A DNA stretch of 21,722 nt from VAZQ01 sp036498625 (lineage in GTDB: Bacteria; Pseudomonadota; Alphaproteobacteria; Rhizobiales; Xanthobacteraceae): contig DASYFD010000354.1 of NCBI GenBank assembly GCA_036498625.1, positions 1 to 21,722 of the forward strand, in the 5' to 3' direction. Both the position numbers and the translations under genes were made by a program. Under the pieces are notes generated by a model. That model did no database searches. It was not told the DNA's origin and saw nothing but the letters and a program-made list of their open reading frames with translations. Shown piece by piece: positions 7,079 to 14,782 of the stretch (within the stretch, counting starts at the first letter, position 1; each line of letters begins with the position of its first letter).

Positions 7079-7813
7079 TTAGCTGTCCACCACTAGCTCG
7101 ACCCGGTCGGCGGCAAATCTTGCGCGACTGGTCAGGATCGGCACGCCGCGCGGTGTGACGTCGATGCTGTCGACGATGAAGACGGCGCGGCCGGGAACCA
7201 GCCGAAGCCGCTCGGCATCGAGCGCGTCGGCGGTGGCGGCCGAGATGCGGGTGCTTTGCCGCCTGTAGTCGCTGATGCCGAAATGCGCGAGCGTGGCGGT
7301 CATCGAGAGATGAGCCCGATAGATGCGCGCCGCATCGGCGGCTCGGGCAGCCGGCAGCCAACTGGTGGCGGAGCAGATCGGCACCCGATCGGCGCTGCGC
7401 AGAATCTCCAGGCGAACGACCGTTTCGCCAACCGCGAGGCCCAGGCGCTGGGCGATCTCGGCGGTCGCCGGCTCGCTCCCATGCGCGATGAGCCGGCCTT
7501 CCGCTCCGCGGCCGGCGGTTCCGACGATCTCCGAGAAGCGGGTGCGCGTTCCGATCGGATAGGTGAGACGCTTGCGTTCCACATAGGTGCCGCTGCCGCG
7601 CTCGGCGCGAACGAGGCCCCGCCGGGTCAGCTCTGCGAGCGCGTGCCGCACCGTGTGCCGGTTGACGCCGAAACGGGCCGCGATCTCGATCTCGCCGGGC
7701 AGACGGTCGCCGGCCGCGTAAGTGCCGCGCGCGATCGCCTGCTCGAGGTCATCGGCGATCCGGCGCCACAAGGTGACGCCGGGCGCGGCCGGCGCGCGGC
7801 GTTGCGGCCTCAT
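7079..7813 (-). CDS. phnF: GntR/HutC-family regulator PhnF
   Basis: A 244-aa transcription factor, transcribed divergently from phnG. An N-terminal GntR winged helix-turn-helix covers about residues 14-80, with PGEIEIAARFGVNR, VRHALAELTRRGLV and ERGSGTYV as the typical helix and wing segments. A C-terminal UTRA ligand-binding domain (about 95-240) follows. Position and domain makeup match PhnF of C-P lyase operons, which in characterised cases represses the operon until a phosphonate or phosphate-related signal is sensed; the ligand cannot be deduced here. The likely operator is the inverted repeat at 7931-7956. The Shine-Dalgarno sequence is poor (AGAG close to the ATG). A 5' leader would include the palindromic element at 7838-7858. 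Confidence 0.9.
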   Translation of the reverse strand: MRPQRRAPAAPGVTLWRRIADDLEQAIARGTYAAGDRLPGEIEIAARFGVNRHTVRHALAELTRRGLVRAERGSGTYVERKRLTYPIGTRTRFSEIVGTAGRGAEGRLIAHGSEPATAEIAQRLGLAVGETVVRLEILRSADRVPICSATSWLPAARAADAARIYRAHLSMTATLAHFGISDYRRQSTRISAATADALDAERLRLVPGRAVFIVDSIDVTPRGVPILTSRARFAADRVELVVDS

Positions 7814-7837
7814 GCTCTGGCACGCCGGTGCCGAATC

Positions 7838-7858
7838 CCTCCCCCTTTCAGGGGGAGG
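7838..7858. repeat. Dispersed CT/GA-rich hairpin element, copy B
   Basis: CCTCCCCC, TTTCA and GGGGGAGG form a perfect 8-bp inverted repeat with a 5-nt loop. It is nearly identical to the element at 24-44. It lies between the phnF start and the Pho box, so it would be in the phnF leader transcript and could influence phnF expression. Confidence 0.55.
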
Positions 7859-7898
7859 TGTCGCCGAGAGAGCGGTGGATGTGTCATTTGCGGCACGT

Positions 7899-7916
7899 CG
7901 GTCATCAGGGCGTCAT
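7899..7916 (+). promoter_or_regulatory. Pho box of the phnG operon
   Basis: CGGTCAT, CAGG and GCGTCAT give two GTCAT cores exactly 11 bp apart, matching the CTGTCAT-N4-CTGTCAT consensus in 11 of 14 positions. A -10-like TTTAAA (7927-7932) begins 10 nt after the box, the same spacing as in classical Pho promoters. It points toward phnG. A further GTGTCAT at 7881-7887 is out of phase. Confidence 0.6.
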
Positions 7917-7930
7917 TGAAATGGCGTTTA

Positions 7931-7956
7931 AAGTTGTCTAGTACAATAGACAACTT
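7931..7956. promoter_or_regulatory. Inverted-repeat operator, probably for PhnF
   Basis: AAGTTGTCTA, GTACAA and TAGACAACTT form a perfect 10-bp inverted repeat with a 6-nt spacer, 37 nt before phnG. It overlaps the -10-like TTTAAA and the expected transcription start, so a bound repressor would block the operon. HutC-type GntR proteins bind such TTGTCTA/TAGACAA half-sites, and PhnF is encoded next door. Confidence 0.75.
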
Positions 7957-7993
7957 GAGCGACAAGTCCAGCCGACAAGTGAGCGAGCCGCCC

Positions 7994-8455
7994 ATGCCCG
8001 AGCCGCAGATACCCGATCCCGGCCCCCGCCGCGCCGCCATGGCGCTGCTGGCGCAGGCGCACACACCGGAGATCCAGCAGGGTCTGGCGGCGGTCGCCGA
8101 CCCGCTGCGCTATGTGGAACTGCGGCCGGTGGCGAGCGGGCTCGTGATGGTGCGCGGCCGCATCGGCGGCGACGGCGCGCCCTTCAATCTCGGCGAGGCG
8201 ACGGTCACGCGCGCGGCGGTGCGCATGGAGTCGGGCGAGGTCGGATTCTCCTATCTGCTGGGCCGCGACCACGCCAAGGCGCGGCTTGCAGCCGTATGCG
8301 ATGCGCTCTGGCAGAGCGCGCGCAGCCGGGACGCGGTCGAGCGGCACGTGCTGGCGCCGATCCGGATGCGGCTCGAGGCCGAGCGCGCGCAGAAGCGCGA
8401 GCAGGCGGCTGCCACCCGCGTCGACTTCTTCACCCTGGTTCGCGGCGAGGATTGA
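7994..8455 (+). CDS. phnG: C-P lyase core subunit PhnG
   Basis: A 153-aa subunit of the PhnGHIJ core complex, which with PhnI and PhnH joins the phosphonate to ribose triphosphate in place of adenine. Length matches the roughly 150-aa family. The body RRAAMALLAQA, PFNLGEATVTRAAV and YLLGRDHAKA is typical of PhnG. The ATG at 7994 is taken as start with a modest GAG-containing site upstream; an in-frame GTG at 7979 is possible. It is the first gene of the plus-strand unit, 38 nt after the operator, and ends 1 nt before phnH starts. Confidence 0.93.
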   Translation: MPEPQIPDPGPRRAAMALLAQAHTPEIQQGLAAVADPLRYVELRPVASGLVMVRGRIGGDGAPFNLGEATVTRAAVRMESGEVGFSYLLGRDHAKARLAAVCDALWQSARSRDAVERHVLAPIRMRLEAERAQKREQAAATRVDFFTLVRGED

Positions 8456-8456
8456 A

Positions 8457-9038
8457 ATGCTGGCACCCGCCTTCGACGATCCGGCGTTGGCGAGCCAGGC
8501 GGTGTTCCGCACCGTCATGGAGGCGATGGCGCGGCCGGGCCTCCCGCGGCCACTGCCGTCACGGCTCGCGGTTCCGCCGCCGCTCACCCCGGCCGCCGCG
8601 GCCGTGGCTTTGACCTTGCTCGATTACGAGACGCCGTTCTGGCTCGATCAGGGGCTCGCTGCCGGAGAGGTTGCGCCCTGGCTCACGTTTCACACCGGCG
8701 CGCCGCTGACCGCGGATGGCGCGCGGGCAACTTTCGCCTTGGTGTCCGACCCCGCCGCCATGCCGCCTTTCGATGCCTTTTCGTCCGGCTCCATCGAATA
8801 CCCGGACCGCTCGACCACGCTGGTGGTGCAGGTCGCAAGCTTCGGTCAAGGCGAGGAGCTCACCCTCTGCGGCCCCGGTATCCCCGGAACCAGAGGCTTT
8901 TCCGCGCAGCCGCTGCCGCCGGATTTTCGGGCGCGGCTCATCGCCAACCGCGGCATGTTCCCGCGCGGCCTCGATCTCATTCTGGTGAGCCCGGATGCGG
9001 TCGCGGCATTGCCGCGCTCGATCCGCGTCGGGTCCTAG
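8457..9038 (+). CDS. phnH: C-P lyase core subunit PhnH
   Basis: A 193-aa protein, essentially the same length as E. coli PhnH (194 aa). It is required for attachment of the phosphonate to the ribose triphosphate moiety; its fold resembles PLP-dependent transferases but binds no cofactor, according to published E. coli work. Recognised from FRTVMEAMARPG near the N-terminus, ALTLLDYETPFWL, and the C-terminal PGIPG, FPRGLDLILV and LPRS segments. The start MLAPAFDDP is 1 nt after the phnG stop, so translational coupling is likely. The phnI ribosome-binding site overlaps its TAG stop. Confidence 0.93.
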   Translation: MLAPAFDDPALASQAVFRTVMEAMARPGLPRPLPSRLAVPPPLTPAAAAVALTLLDYETPFWLDQGLAAGEVAPWLTFHTGAPLTADGARATFALVSDPAAMPPFDAFSSGSIEYPDRSTTLVVQVASFGQGEELTLCGPGIPGTRGFSAQPLPPDFRARLIANRGMFPRGLDLILVSPDAVAALPRSIRVGS

Positions 9039-9049
9039 AGGAAACGGCC

Positions 9050-10156
9050 ATGTATGTTGCAGTCAAAGGCGGCGAGCGCGCGATCGAGAATGCCCATGCG
9101 CTGCTTGCCCATGCGCGCCGCGGGGATCCGGCCGTGCCGGAGATTTCGGTTGCGCAGATTTCCGAGCAGCTGGCGCTGGCGGTCGACCGCGTGATGAGCG
9201 AGGGCTCGCTCTATGACCGCGAGCTTGCGGCGCTCGCCATCAAGCAGGCGCGCGGCGATCTCATCGAGGCGATCTTCCTGGTGCGCGCCTTCCGCACCAC
9301 GGCCCCGCGCTTTGGCGCCTGCGAACCGATCAATACGGCCGTGATGGACATGGATCGGCGCATCTCGGCCACTTTCAAAGATCTGCCGGGCGGGCAGGTG
9401 CTGGGGCCGACTTTCGACTATACGCATCGGCTGCTCGACCACGATCTGGTGGCGGGCAGCGCCGTTCCGGCGCCGGCGCGTGCGCCTGCCGCGCAGGAGC
9501 CGATGCCGCGGGTCACCGATCTGCTCGCGGCCGACGACCTGATCGAGCATTCGGACGCCGCCGATCCGGCCGCTCCGGTCGGCGATCTCACGCGCGAGCC
9601 GCTGGCACTGCCCGCCGATCGGGATCTGCGGCTGCAGAACCTGGCGCGCGGCGACGAAGGATTTTTGCTCGCGCTCGGCTATTCGACTCAGCGCGGCTAT
9701 GGGCGCACCCACCCGTTCGCGGGCGAGATCCGCTTCGGGACCGTCGAGGTCGAGTTCTTTGCGGAGGAACTCGGCTTTGCGGTACCGCTCGGCCGCATCG
9801 CGGTGACCGAATGCCAGATGGTCAATCAGTTCAGCGGCACCGCCAGCGAGCCGCCGCGCTTCACGCGCGGCTACGGCCTCACCTTCGGGCAGGGCGAGCG
9901 CAAGGCGATCGCGATGGCGCTGGTCGATCGCGCGCTGCGGGCGCGCGAGCTCGGCGAGGATGTCAAGGCACCGGCCCAGGACGAGGAATTCGTCCTCATG
10001 CATTCCGACAATGTCCAAGCAACCGGCTTTGTGGAGCATCTCAAGCTGCCCCACTACGTCGACTTCCAGGCGGAGCTCGGACTGGTGCGGCGCTTGCGCG
10101 AGGAATTTACGGCCGCCCGGGATGGCGAGCCCGGCATTGCGGAGGCCGCCGAATGA
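9050..10156 (+). CDS. phnI: C-P lyase core subunit PhnI
   Basis: A 368-aa catalytic subunit. With PhnG, PhnH and PhnL it forms ribose 1-alkylphosphonate 5-triphosphate from a nucleoside triphosphate; alone, PhnI of E. coli is a purine nucleosidase. It begins MYVAVKGGERAIENAHALL, the hallmark N-terminus, after an AGAGGAA ribosome-binding site. Conserved segments include GSLYDRELAALAIKQARGD, LGYSTQRGYGRTHPFAGEIR and VTECQMV. The length is close to the E. coli 354 aa, with a few more residues in the middle (an Ala/Pro-rich stretch after HDLVAGSAVP). It overlaps phnJ by ATGA. Confidence 0.95.
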   Translation: MYVAVKGGERAIENAHALLAHARRGDPAVPEISVAQISEQLALAVDRVMSEGSLYDRELAALAIKQARGDLIEAIFLVRAFRTTAPRFGACEPINTAVMDMDRRISATFKDLPGGQVLGPTFDYTHRLLDHDLVAGSAVPAPARAPAAQEPMPRVTDLLAADDLIEHSDAADPAAPVGDLTREPLALPADRDLRLQNLARGDEGFLLALGYSTQRGYGRTHPFAGEIRFGTVEVEFFAEELGFAVPLGRIAVTECQMVNQFSGTASEPPRFTRGYGLTFGQGERKAIAMALVDRALRARELGEDVKAPAQDEEFVLMHSDNVQATGFVEHLKLPHYVDFQAELGLVRRLREEFTAARDGEPGIAEAAE

Positions 10157-11043
10157 ACGCATGGCAACGCGACGAATCGCAACGCGACCGCACCTACAAC
10201 TTCGCTTATCTGGATGAGCAGACCAAGCGCATGATCCGCCGCGCGATTCTCAAGGCCATCGCCATTCCGGGCTACCAGGTGCCGTTCGCGAGCCGGGAGA
10301 TGCCGATGCCCTACGGCTGGGGCACCGGCGGCGTTCAGGTCACCGCCTCGATCCTCGGGCCTGACGATATTCTGAAGGTGATCGATCAGGGTTCCGACGA
10401 CACCACCAATGCGGTCTCCATCCGCAAGTTCTTTGCCAAGACTGCCGGCGTGCGTACCACCACCCATACCGGCGCGGCGACCGTCATCCAGACCCGCCAC
10501 CGGATTCCGGAGGCGCCGCTGCATGAGGGCCAAGTCCTGGTCTACCAGGTCCCGATCCCCGAGCCGCTGCGTTATCTGGAGCCGCGTGAAACCGAGACCC
10601 GCCGCATGCACGCGCTGGAGGAATACGGGCTCATGCATGTCAAGCTGTACGAGGACATCGCCCGCCACGGCCACATTGCCACCACCTATGCGTATCCGGT
10701 CAAGGTCGACGGCCGTTATGTAACCGATCCATCGCCGACGCCCAAATTCGACAATCCCAAAATGAACGATTGCGCGGCCCTGCAGCTGTTCGGTGCCGGC
10801 CGCGAGAAGCGCATCTATGCGATCCCGCCCTACACGCAGGTGGTCTCGCTCGACTTCGAGGATCATCCGTTCGAGCCATACCGGCACGACGCGACCTGCG
10901 CGCTGTGCGGCGCGACCGCAAGCTTCCTCGACGAGCTCATCACCGATGATCGCGGCACGCGCATGTTCCTGTGCTCGGACACCGACTATTGCGAGACGCA
11001 GCGCGACCGCACCGTCAATCTGAAGGAGCCTTCCCGTGCCTGA
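10153..11043 (+). CDS. phnJ: C-P lyase PhnJ, radical SAM enzyme
   Basis: A 296-aa enzyme that cleaves the C-P bond of ribose 1-alkylphosphonate 5-phosphate, releasing alkane and a cyclic ribose phosphate. Cys249, Cys252 and Cys274 form the unusual CX2CX21C cluster motif that binds the 4Fe-4S centre, and Cys280 follows at CX5C. These match E. coli Cys241, 244, 266 and the thiyl-radical Cys272 with a constant offset of 8. By the same offset, Gly40 in AIPGYQVPF is the glycyl-radical residue (E. coli Gly32). All key residues are thus present. The ATG overlaps the phnI stop (ATGA), and its 3' end overlaps the GNAT gene by 8 nt. Confidence 0.97.
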   Translation: MNAWQRDESQRDRTYNFAYLDEQTKRMIRRAILKAIAIPGYQVPFASREMPMPYGWGTGGVQVTASILGPDDILKVIDQGSDDTTNAVSIRKFFAKTAGVRTTTHTGAATVIQTRHRIPEAPLHEGQVLVYQVPIPEPLRYLEPRETETRRMHALEEYGLMHVKLYEDIARHGHIATTYAYPVKVDGRYVTDPSPTPKFDNPKMNDCAALQLFGAGREKRIYAIPPYTQVVSLDFEDHPFEPYRHDATCALCGATASFLDELITDDRGTRMFLCSDTDYCETQRDRTVNLKEPSRA

Positions 11044-11506
11044 TCTCGCGCCCGTCACCGTGCGCAAGGCGGACGCCGCCGACATTCCAGCGGTGCTCGG
11101 CCTCTATGCCCAGCCGGATCTCGATGACGGTAGCGTGCTCAGTGTCGAGGAGGGGGTTGCCCTGTTCGAGCGTTTCGCCCGTTACCCGGACTACACGCTG
11201 TATGTGGCCGAGCAGGATCGCGCGGTCGTCGGCACCTTCGCGCTCCTGGTGATGGATAATCTCGGCCATCTCGGCTCGCCGTCCGGCATCGTTGAGGACG
11301 TGGTGGTGGCGCCCGACCGCCACGGCAACGGCATTGGGGCTGCCATGATGCGCTTTGCGCTGGAGCGCTGTGCGGAGAAGCGCTGCTACAAGCTGATGCT
11401 CTCCTCCAATGCCAAACGGGGGCGCGCGCATGCCTTCTACGAGTCGCTCGGGTTCGAGCGCCACGGCTACAGCTTCCGCGTCGATCTCGGGCGGGTGCTG
11501 GCATGA
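11036..11506 (+). CDS. GNAT-family N-acetyltransferase within the C-P lyase operon (PhnO-like role)
   Basis: A 156-aa GNAT acetyltransferase starting at GTG 11036, a start supported by AAGGAG 7 nt upstream inside phnJ. The acetyl-CoA motif A is VVVAPDRHGNGIG (89-101, with R/Q-x-x-G-x-G-like RHGNGIG), followed by the C-terminal AHAFYESLGFERHGYSF typical of GNATs. E. coli PhnO, a 144-aa GNAT in the phn operon, acetylates aminoalkylphosphonates, and a similar role is inferred here. Its insertion between phnJ and phnK, with 8-nt and 4-nt overlaps on the two sides, differs from the E. coli order. It is not called phnO because fine sequence identity cannot be judged. Confidence 0.85.
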   Translation: MPDLAPVTVRKADAADIPAVLGLYAQPDLDDGSVLSVEEGVALFERFARYPDYTLYVAEQDRAVVGTFALLVMDNLGHLGSPSGIVEDVVVAPDRHGNGIGAAMMRFALERCAEKRCYKLMLSSNAKRGRAHAFYESLGFERHGYSFRVDLGRVLA

Positions 11507-12291
11507 GCGTGGTGGCCGACGATGAGCCGCTGCTGGCGGCTCAGGGGTTGTCGAAGTGGTACGGCCGGCAGCTCGGCTGTCGCGACGTGTCGTTCGAGCT
11601 CTATGCCGGGGAGGTGCTGGCGATCGTCGGCGAATCCGGGTCCGGCAAGACCACCTTGCTGCAGCTCTTGTCATGCCAGCTCGAGCCGGATGGCGGGCGC
11701 GTCTGCTACCGCACCCGCGACGGCGCCATGCGCGATCTCGCCACCCTCGGCGAAGCCGAGCGGCGTTTCCTGTTTCGTACCGACTGGGGCTATGTGCATC
11801 AGGATCCGGCGCTGGGTCTGCGCATGGCGGTCTCCGCCGGCGGCAATGTGGGAGAACGCCTGATGGCGGTGGGCTGGCGGCATTACGGCCGCATCCGCCA
11901 CACCGCGGCCGAGTGGCTCGATCGGGTCGAGATCGACCGCGCCCGCATCGATGATGCGCCGCGCACCTATTCGGGCGGCATGCGGCAGCGGCTGCAGATC
12001 GCGCGCAACCTGGTGACGCAGCCGCGACTCGTGTTCATGGACGAGCCGACCGGGGGTCTTGACGCATCGGTGCAGGCGCGGCTGCTCGATCTCTTGCGCG
12101 GCCTGGTCGGCGAGCTCGGCCTGGCGGTGCTGATCGTGACTCATGATCTCGCTGTCGCACGCCTGTTGTCGCACCGCATAATGGTCATGAAGGGCGGCGA
12201 GGTGATCGAGCAGGGCCTGACCGATCAGGTGCTCGACGATCCCCACGAGGCCTATACCCAGCTGCTGGTTTCCTCGATTCTGCCCGCATGA
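11503..12291 (+). CDS. phnK: C-P lyase ABC-type ATPase PhnK
   Basis: A 262-aa ABC-family ATPase that docks on the PhnGHIJ core rather than on a membrane transporter. Visible motifs are Walker A GESGSGKT (43-50), Q-loop Gln100 in YVHQDP, signature YSGGMRQR (156-163), Walker B LVFMDEP (176-182) and an H-loop in VTHDLA. Dipeptide-importer-like sequence is typical of PhnK. The start overlaps the GNAT stop (ATGA), so it is translationally coupled. phnL begins 8 nt downstream, as in most C-P lyase operons. Confidence 0.94.
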   Translation: MSVVADDEPLLAAQGLSKWYGRQLGCRDVSFELYAGEVLAIVGESGSGKTTLLQLLSCQLEPDGGRVCYRTRDGAMRDLATLGEAERRFLFRTDWGYVHQDPALGLRMAVSAGGNVGERLMAVGWRHYGRIRHTAAEWLDRVEIDRARIDDAPRTYSGGMRQRLQIARNLVTQPRLVFMDEPTGGLDASVQARLLDLLRGLVGELGLAVLIVTHDLAVARLLSHRIMVMKGGEVIEQGLTDQVLDDPHEAYTQLLVSSILPA

Positions 12292-12299
12292 GGCTTTGA

Positions 12300-12998
12300 A
12301 TGTCCGCCGTGCTTGAACTGCGCAACGCAAAAAAGAGCTTCACCATGCATCTGCAGGGCGGCTTGCGCCTTCCGGTCGTCGCCAGCGTCGATTTTTCGGT
12401 CGCGGCCGGGCAATGCGTGGTCCTGGCCGGACCCTCCGGCGCCGGCAAGTCCTCGATCCTCAAGATGATCTTCGGCAACTATCGCTGCGACAGCGGCGCG
12501 ATCCTGATCCGCCACGGCGACACCACCACTGATGTGGCGAGCGCCGAGCCGCGCCGCGTTCTCGGCCTGCGCCGGACCGTCATGGGCTATGTGAGCCAGT
12601 TCCTGCGCGCGGTGCCGCGGGTTGCCGCCCTCGATGTGGTGGCCGAGCCGCTCCTGGTCGAGCCGGCGGCGCGCACGGAGGTGCGCGCCGAGGCGGCGGC
12701 CCTGCTGCATCGCCTCGCTATTCCGGAGCGCCTGTGGCAAGTCCCGCCGGTCACCTTCTCGGGCGGCGAGCAGCAGCGCGTGAACATCGCGCGCGGTTTC
12801 CTGCCGCAGCGACCGATCCTGCTGCTCGACGAGCCGACCGCCTCGCTCGACGCCGCCAACCGCGCCACGGTGGTGGAGCTGATCGCGGAAAAGAAGCGGC
12901 GCGGCACCGCCATCGTGGCGATCGTGCACGATGACGAGGTTCGTTCCGCCATTGCCGACATTGTGGTCGACGTCACCCGTTTTTCACCGGCAGCCTGA
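12300..12998 (+). CDS. phnL: C-P lyase ABC-type ATPase PhnL
   Basis: A 232-aa ATPase needed together with PhnG, PhnH and PhnI to make ribose 1-alkylphosphonate 5-triphosphate. Motifs: Walker A GPSGAGKS (44-51), Q-loop region YVSQFLRAVPR (97-107), signature FSGGEQQR (153-160), Walker B ILLLDEP (173-179) and H-loop in AIVHDDE. The ATG follows the phnK stop by 8 nt. The phnM2 gene starts 3 nt after its stop (TGAACCATG). Confidence 0.94.
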   Translation: MSAVLELRNAKKSFTMHLQGGLRLPVVASVDFSVAAGQCVVLAGPSGAGKSSILKMIFGNYRCDSGAILIRHGDTTTDVASAEPRRVLGLRRTVMGYVSQFLRAVPRVAALDVVAEPLLVEPAARTEVRAEAAALLHRLAIPERLWQVPPVTFSGGEQQRVNIARGFLPQRPILLLDEPTASLDAANRATVVELIAEKKRRGTAIVAIVHDDEVRSAIADIVVDVTRFSPAA

Positions 12999-13001
12999 AC
13001 C

Positions 13002-14159
13002 ATGCAGCTCGACCGCAAGCCGCTCGTCTTCTCCAATGCCCGCCTGGTGCTCGCGGAGCGCGTGATCGAGGCCGGCTGGATCGCGGTCGTGGACGGCATG
13101 ATCGCGGACTTTGGGGCGGAGCGGGCGCCCGCCGGCGCGCAGGATGTCGCGGGCGACTTCATCATTCCGGGCCTGATCGAGCTGCACACCGATCATCTCG
13201 AGGCGCATTACATGCCGCGCCCGAAAGTCTATTGGGACCCGGTGGCGGCGGTGGTCTCCTACGATGGCCAGCTCGCCGCCTGCGGCATCACCACGGTGCT
13301 CGATTCGCTGCGGGTGTGGCGCGAAGAGGGCGTCGATGAGGTCGGCGGCGAAGCCGCCCTGCTGGCGGGCGCGATCGCGGCGGCGCGCGATGCCGACATG
13401 TTGCGGGTCGCGCATTTCCTGCATTTGCGTTGCGAGGTGCCGATGCCCGATGTGGTGGCCGAGGCAGCCGTCCTGATCGGCTGGCCCGAGGTCAGGCTGG
13501 TATCGCTGATGGATCACACGCCCGGGCAGCGGCAATTCCGCGACCAGGAGAAGCTGCGAACCTACTACCGGTCTAAGGCCGGCGGCTTGACCGATGCGCA
13601 GCTCGATGTGCTGTTCGATCAGCGCCGCGACTTTGCGGCGCGCCACGCGGCCAGCAACTATCGCGACCTGGTCGATCTCGCGCGCCAGCACGGCCGGCGG
13701 CTCGCCAGCCATGACGACACCACCCTCGATCATGTGGCGCAGTCGGTCGCCGATGAGGTGGCGATCGCGGAGTTTCCCACCACGCTCGAGGCCGCGCAGG
13801 CGTCGCACGCGGCCGGGATTGCGGTCCTCATGGGGGCGCCCAACCTGGTGCGCGGAAGCTCCCACTCGGGCAATGTCGGGACCGCTGAGCTGGCGCGCGC
13901 CGGCTTTTTGGATGTGCTGTCGTCGGACTACATGCCGGCCAGCCTCCTGATGGCGGCGTTCCATCTCCCCAAGGCGGTGCCGGCAATCAGTCTGCCGGAA
14001 GCGATCCGTACCGTCACCCGCACCCCGGCCGCGGCCGTCGGTCTCGATGATCGCGGCGAGATCGCCATCGGCAAGCGTGCCGATCTGGTGCGGGTGCGCG
14101 TCACCCGGGAGATTCCGGTGGTCCGCTCGGTCTGGCGCACCGGCGAACGCGTCGCATGA
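13002..14159 (+). CDS. phnM: Alpha-D-ribose 1-methylphosphonate 5-triphosphate diphosphatase PhnM (canonical copy, PhnM2)
   Basis: A 385-aa amidohydrolase that removes pyrophosphate from ribose 1-alkylphosphonate 5-triphosphate, giving the PhnJ substrate. It has the full set of PhnM signatures: His62-Thr-Asp64-His65 in IELHTDHLE, MDHTPGQRQF (170-179), His237-Asp-Asp in ASHDDTT, AEFPTTLEAAQ, GAPNLVRGSSHSG and Asp309 in LSSDYMPASLL. It ends with the IGKRADLVRV segment of amidohydrolases. It is embedded between phnL (3-nt gap) and phnN (4-nt overlap), so it is the copy dedicated to the core pathway. The second PhnM-like gene in the window, on the other strand, diverges in these motifs. Confidence 0.95.
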   Translation: MQLDRKPLVFSNARLVLAERVIEAGWIAVVDGMIADFGAERAPAGAQDVAGDFIIPGLIELHTDHLEAHYMPRPKVYWDPVAAVVSYDGQLAACGITTVLDSLRVWREEGVDEVGGEAALLAGAIAAARDADMLRVAHFLHLRCEVPMPDVVAEAAVLIGWPEVRLVSLMDHTPGQRQFRDQEKLRTYYRSKAGGLTDAQLDVLFDQRRDFAARHAASNYRDLVDLARQHGRRLASHDDTTLDHVAQSVADEVAIAEFPTTLEAAQASHAAGIAVLMGAPNLVRGSSHSGNVGTAELARAGFLDVLSSDYMPASLLMAAFHLPKAVPAISLPEAIRTVTRTPAAAVGLDDRGEIAIGKRADLVRVRVTREIPVVRSVWRTGERVA

Positions 14160-14740
14160 CCGCGGGCGGGCGCGCGCCCCGCATCGGCCCCGGCGCGCTG
14201 GTGGTCGTGGTGGGACCAAGCGGCGCCGGCAAGGACACGCTGATCGCTCTCGCCCGCGCGCAGTGCGCGAATGATCCCTGCATCGTGTTTCCGCGCCGCA
14301 TCGTGACGCGCCCGGCTTCCGCAGCGGAGGACCACGACAGCGTCTCGCCGGCAGAGTTCGACGCCGCGATCGGGCAGGGGGCCTATGCGTTCTGGTGGGA
14401 GGCGCACGGCCTCAAATACGCCCTGTCGGCTGCGATCGACACCGAGCTGCGCGCCGGCAAGACGGTGGTCTGCAATGTCTCCCGCGCTGTCGTGAGCGGG
14501 CTGCGCGAGCGTTATGCGAATCTCACAGTGGTGCTGGTGACGGCGCCCAAAGATGTTCTGCTGGCGCGGCTGGCCGCGCGCGGCCGGGAGAGCCGTGGCG
14601 ATGTGGCGGAGCGAGTGGATCGTGTCGCCGTCGCCGTCGGCGATCTCGCACCCGATATCGTGATCGAGAACGTCGGCCAGCCGCACGAAGGCGCCGCCCG
14701 CCTGGCTGCGGTCCTGCGCGCGGGGCGAAGGATGCCGTAG
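14156..14740 (+). CDS. phnN: Ribose 1,5-bisphosphokinase PhnN
   Basis: A 194-aa kinase that phosphorylates ribose 1,5-bisphosphate to PRPP, the last step of the pathway. The P-loop is GPSGAGKDT (20-28), and RRIVTRP followed by EDHDSVSPAEF is the guanylate-kinase-like substrate region of PhnN. The E. coli protein is 185 aa. The ATG overlaps the phnM2 stop (ATGA), making it the last gene of the plus-strand unit. It converges with the MOSC gene across 42 nt without a clear terminator. Confidence 0.94.
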   Translation: MTAGGRAPRIGPGALVVVVGPSGAGKDTLIALARAQCANDPCIVFPRRIVTRPASAAEDHDSVSPAEFDAAIGQGAYAFWWEAHGLKYALSAAIDTELRAGKTVVCNVSRAVVSGLRERYANLTVVLVTAPKDVLLARLAARGRESRGDVAERVDRVAVAVGDLAPDIVIENVGQPHEGAARLAAVLRAGRRMP

Positions 14741-14782
14741 CGCTCGGCGGGTCAGCCAAGCAAAATTGCCTCGTCCGCGCCC

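Noticed and set aside
9035..11085. Long minus-strand frames opposite phnI and phnJ
   Set aside because: They are mirror frames of conserved core genes in GC-rich DNA; no start signals or known motifs.
11036..11506. Naming the GNAT gene phnO
   Set aside because: The fold and operon context fit, but the position differs from E. coli and identity to PhnO cannot be measured here, so the symbol was left empty.
14741..14782. Terminator between the convergent phnN and MOSC genes
   Set aside because: Only a very short palindrome (GCAAAATTGC region) is visible; it is not enough to call a terminator.
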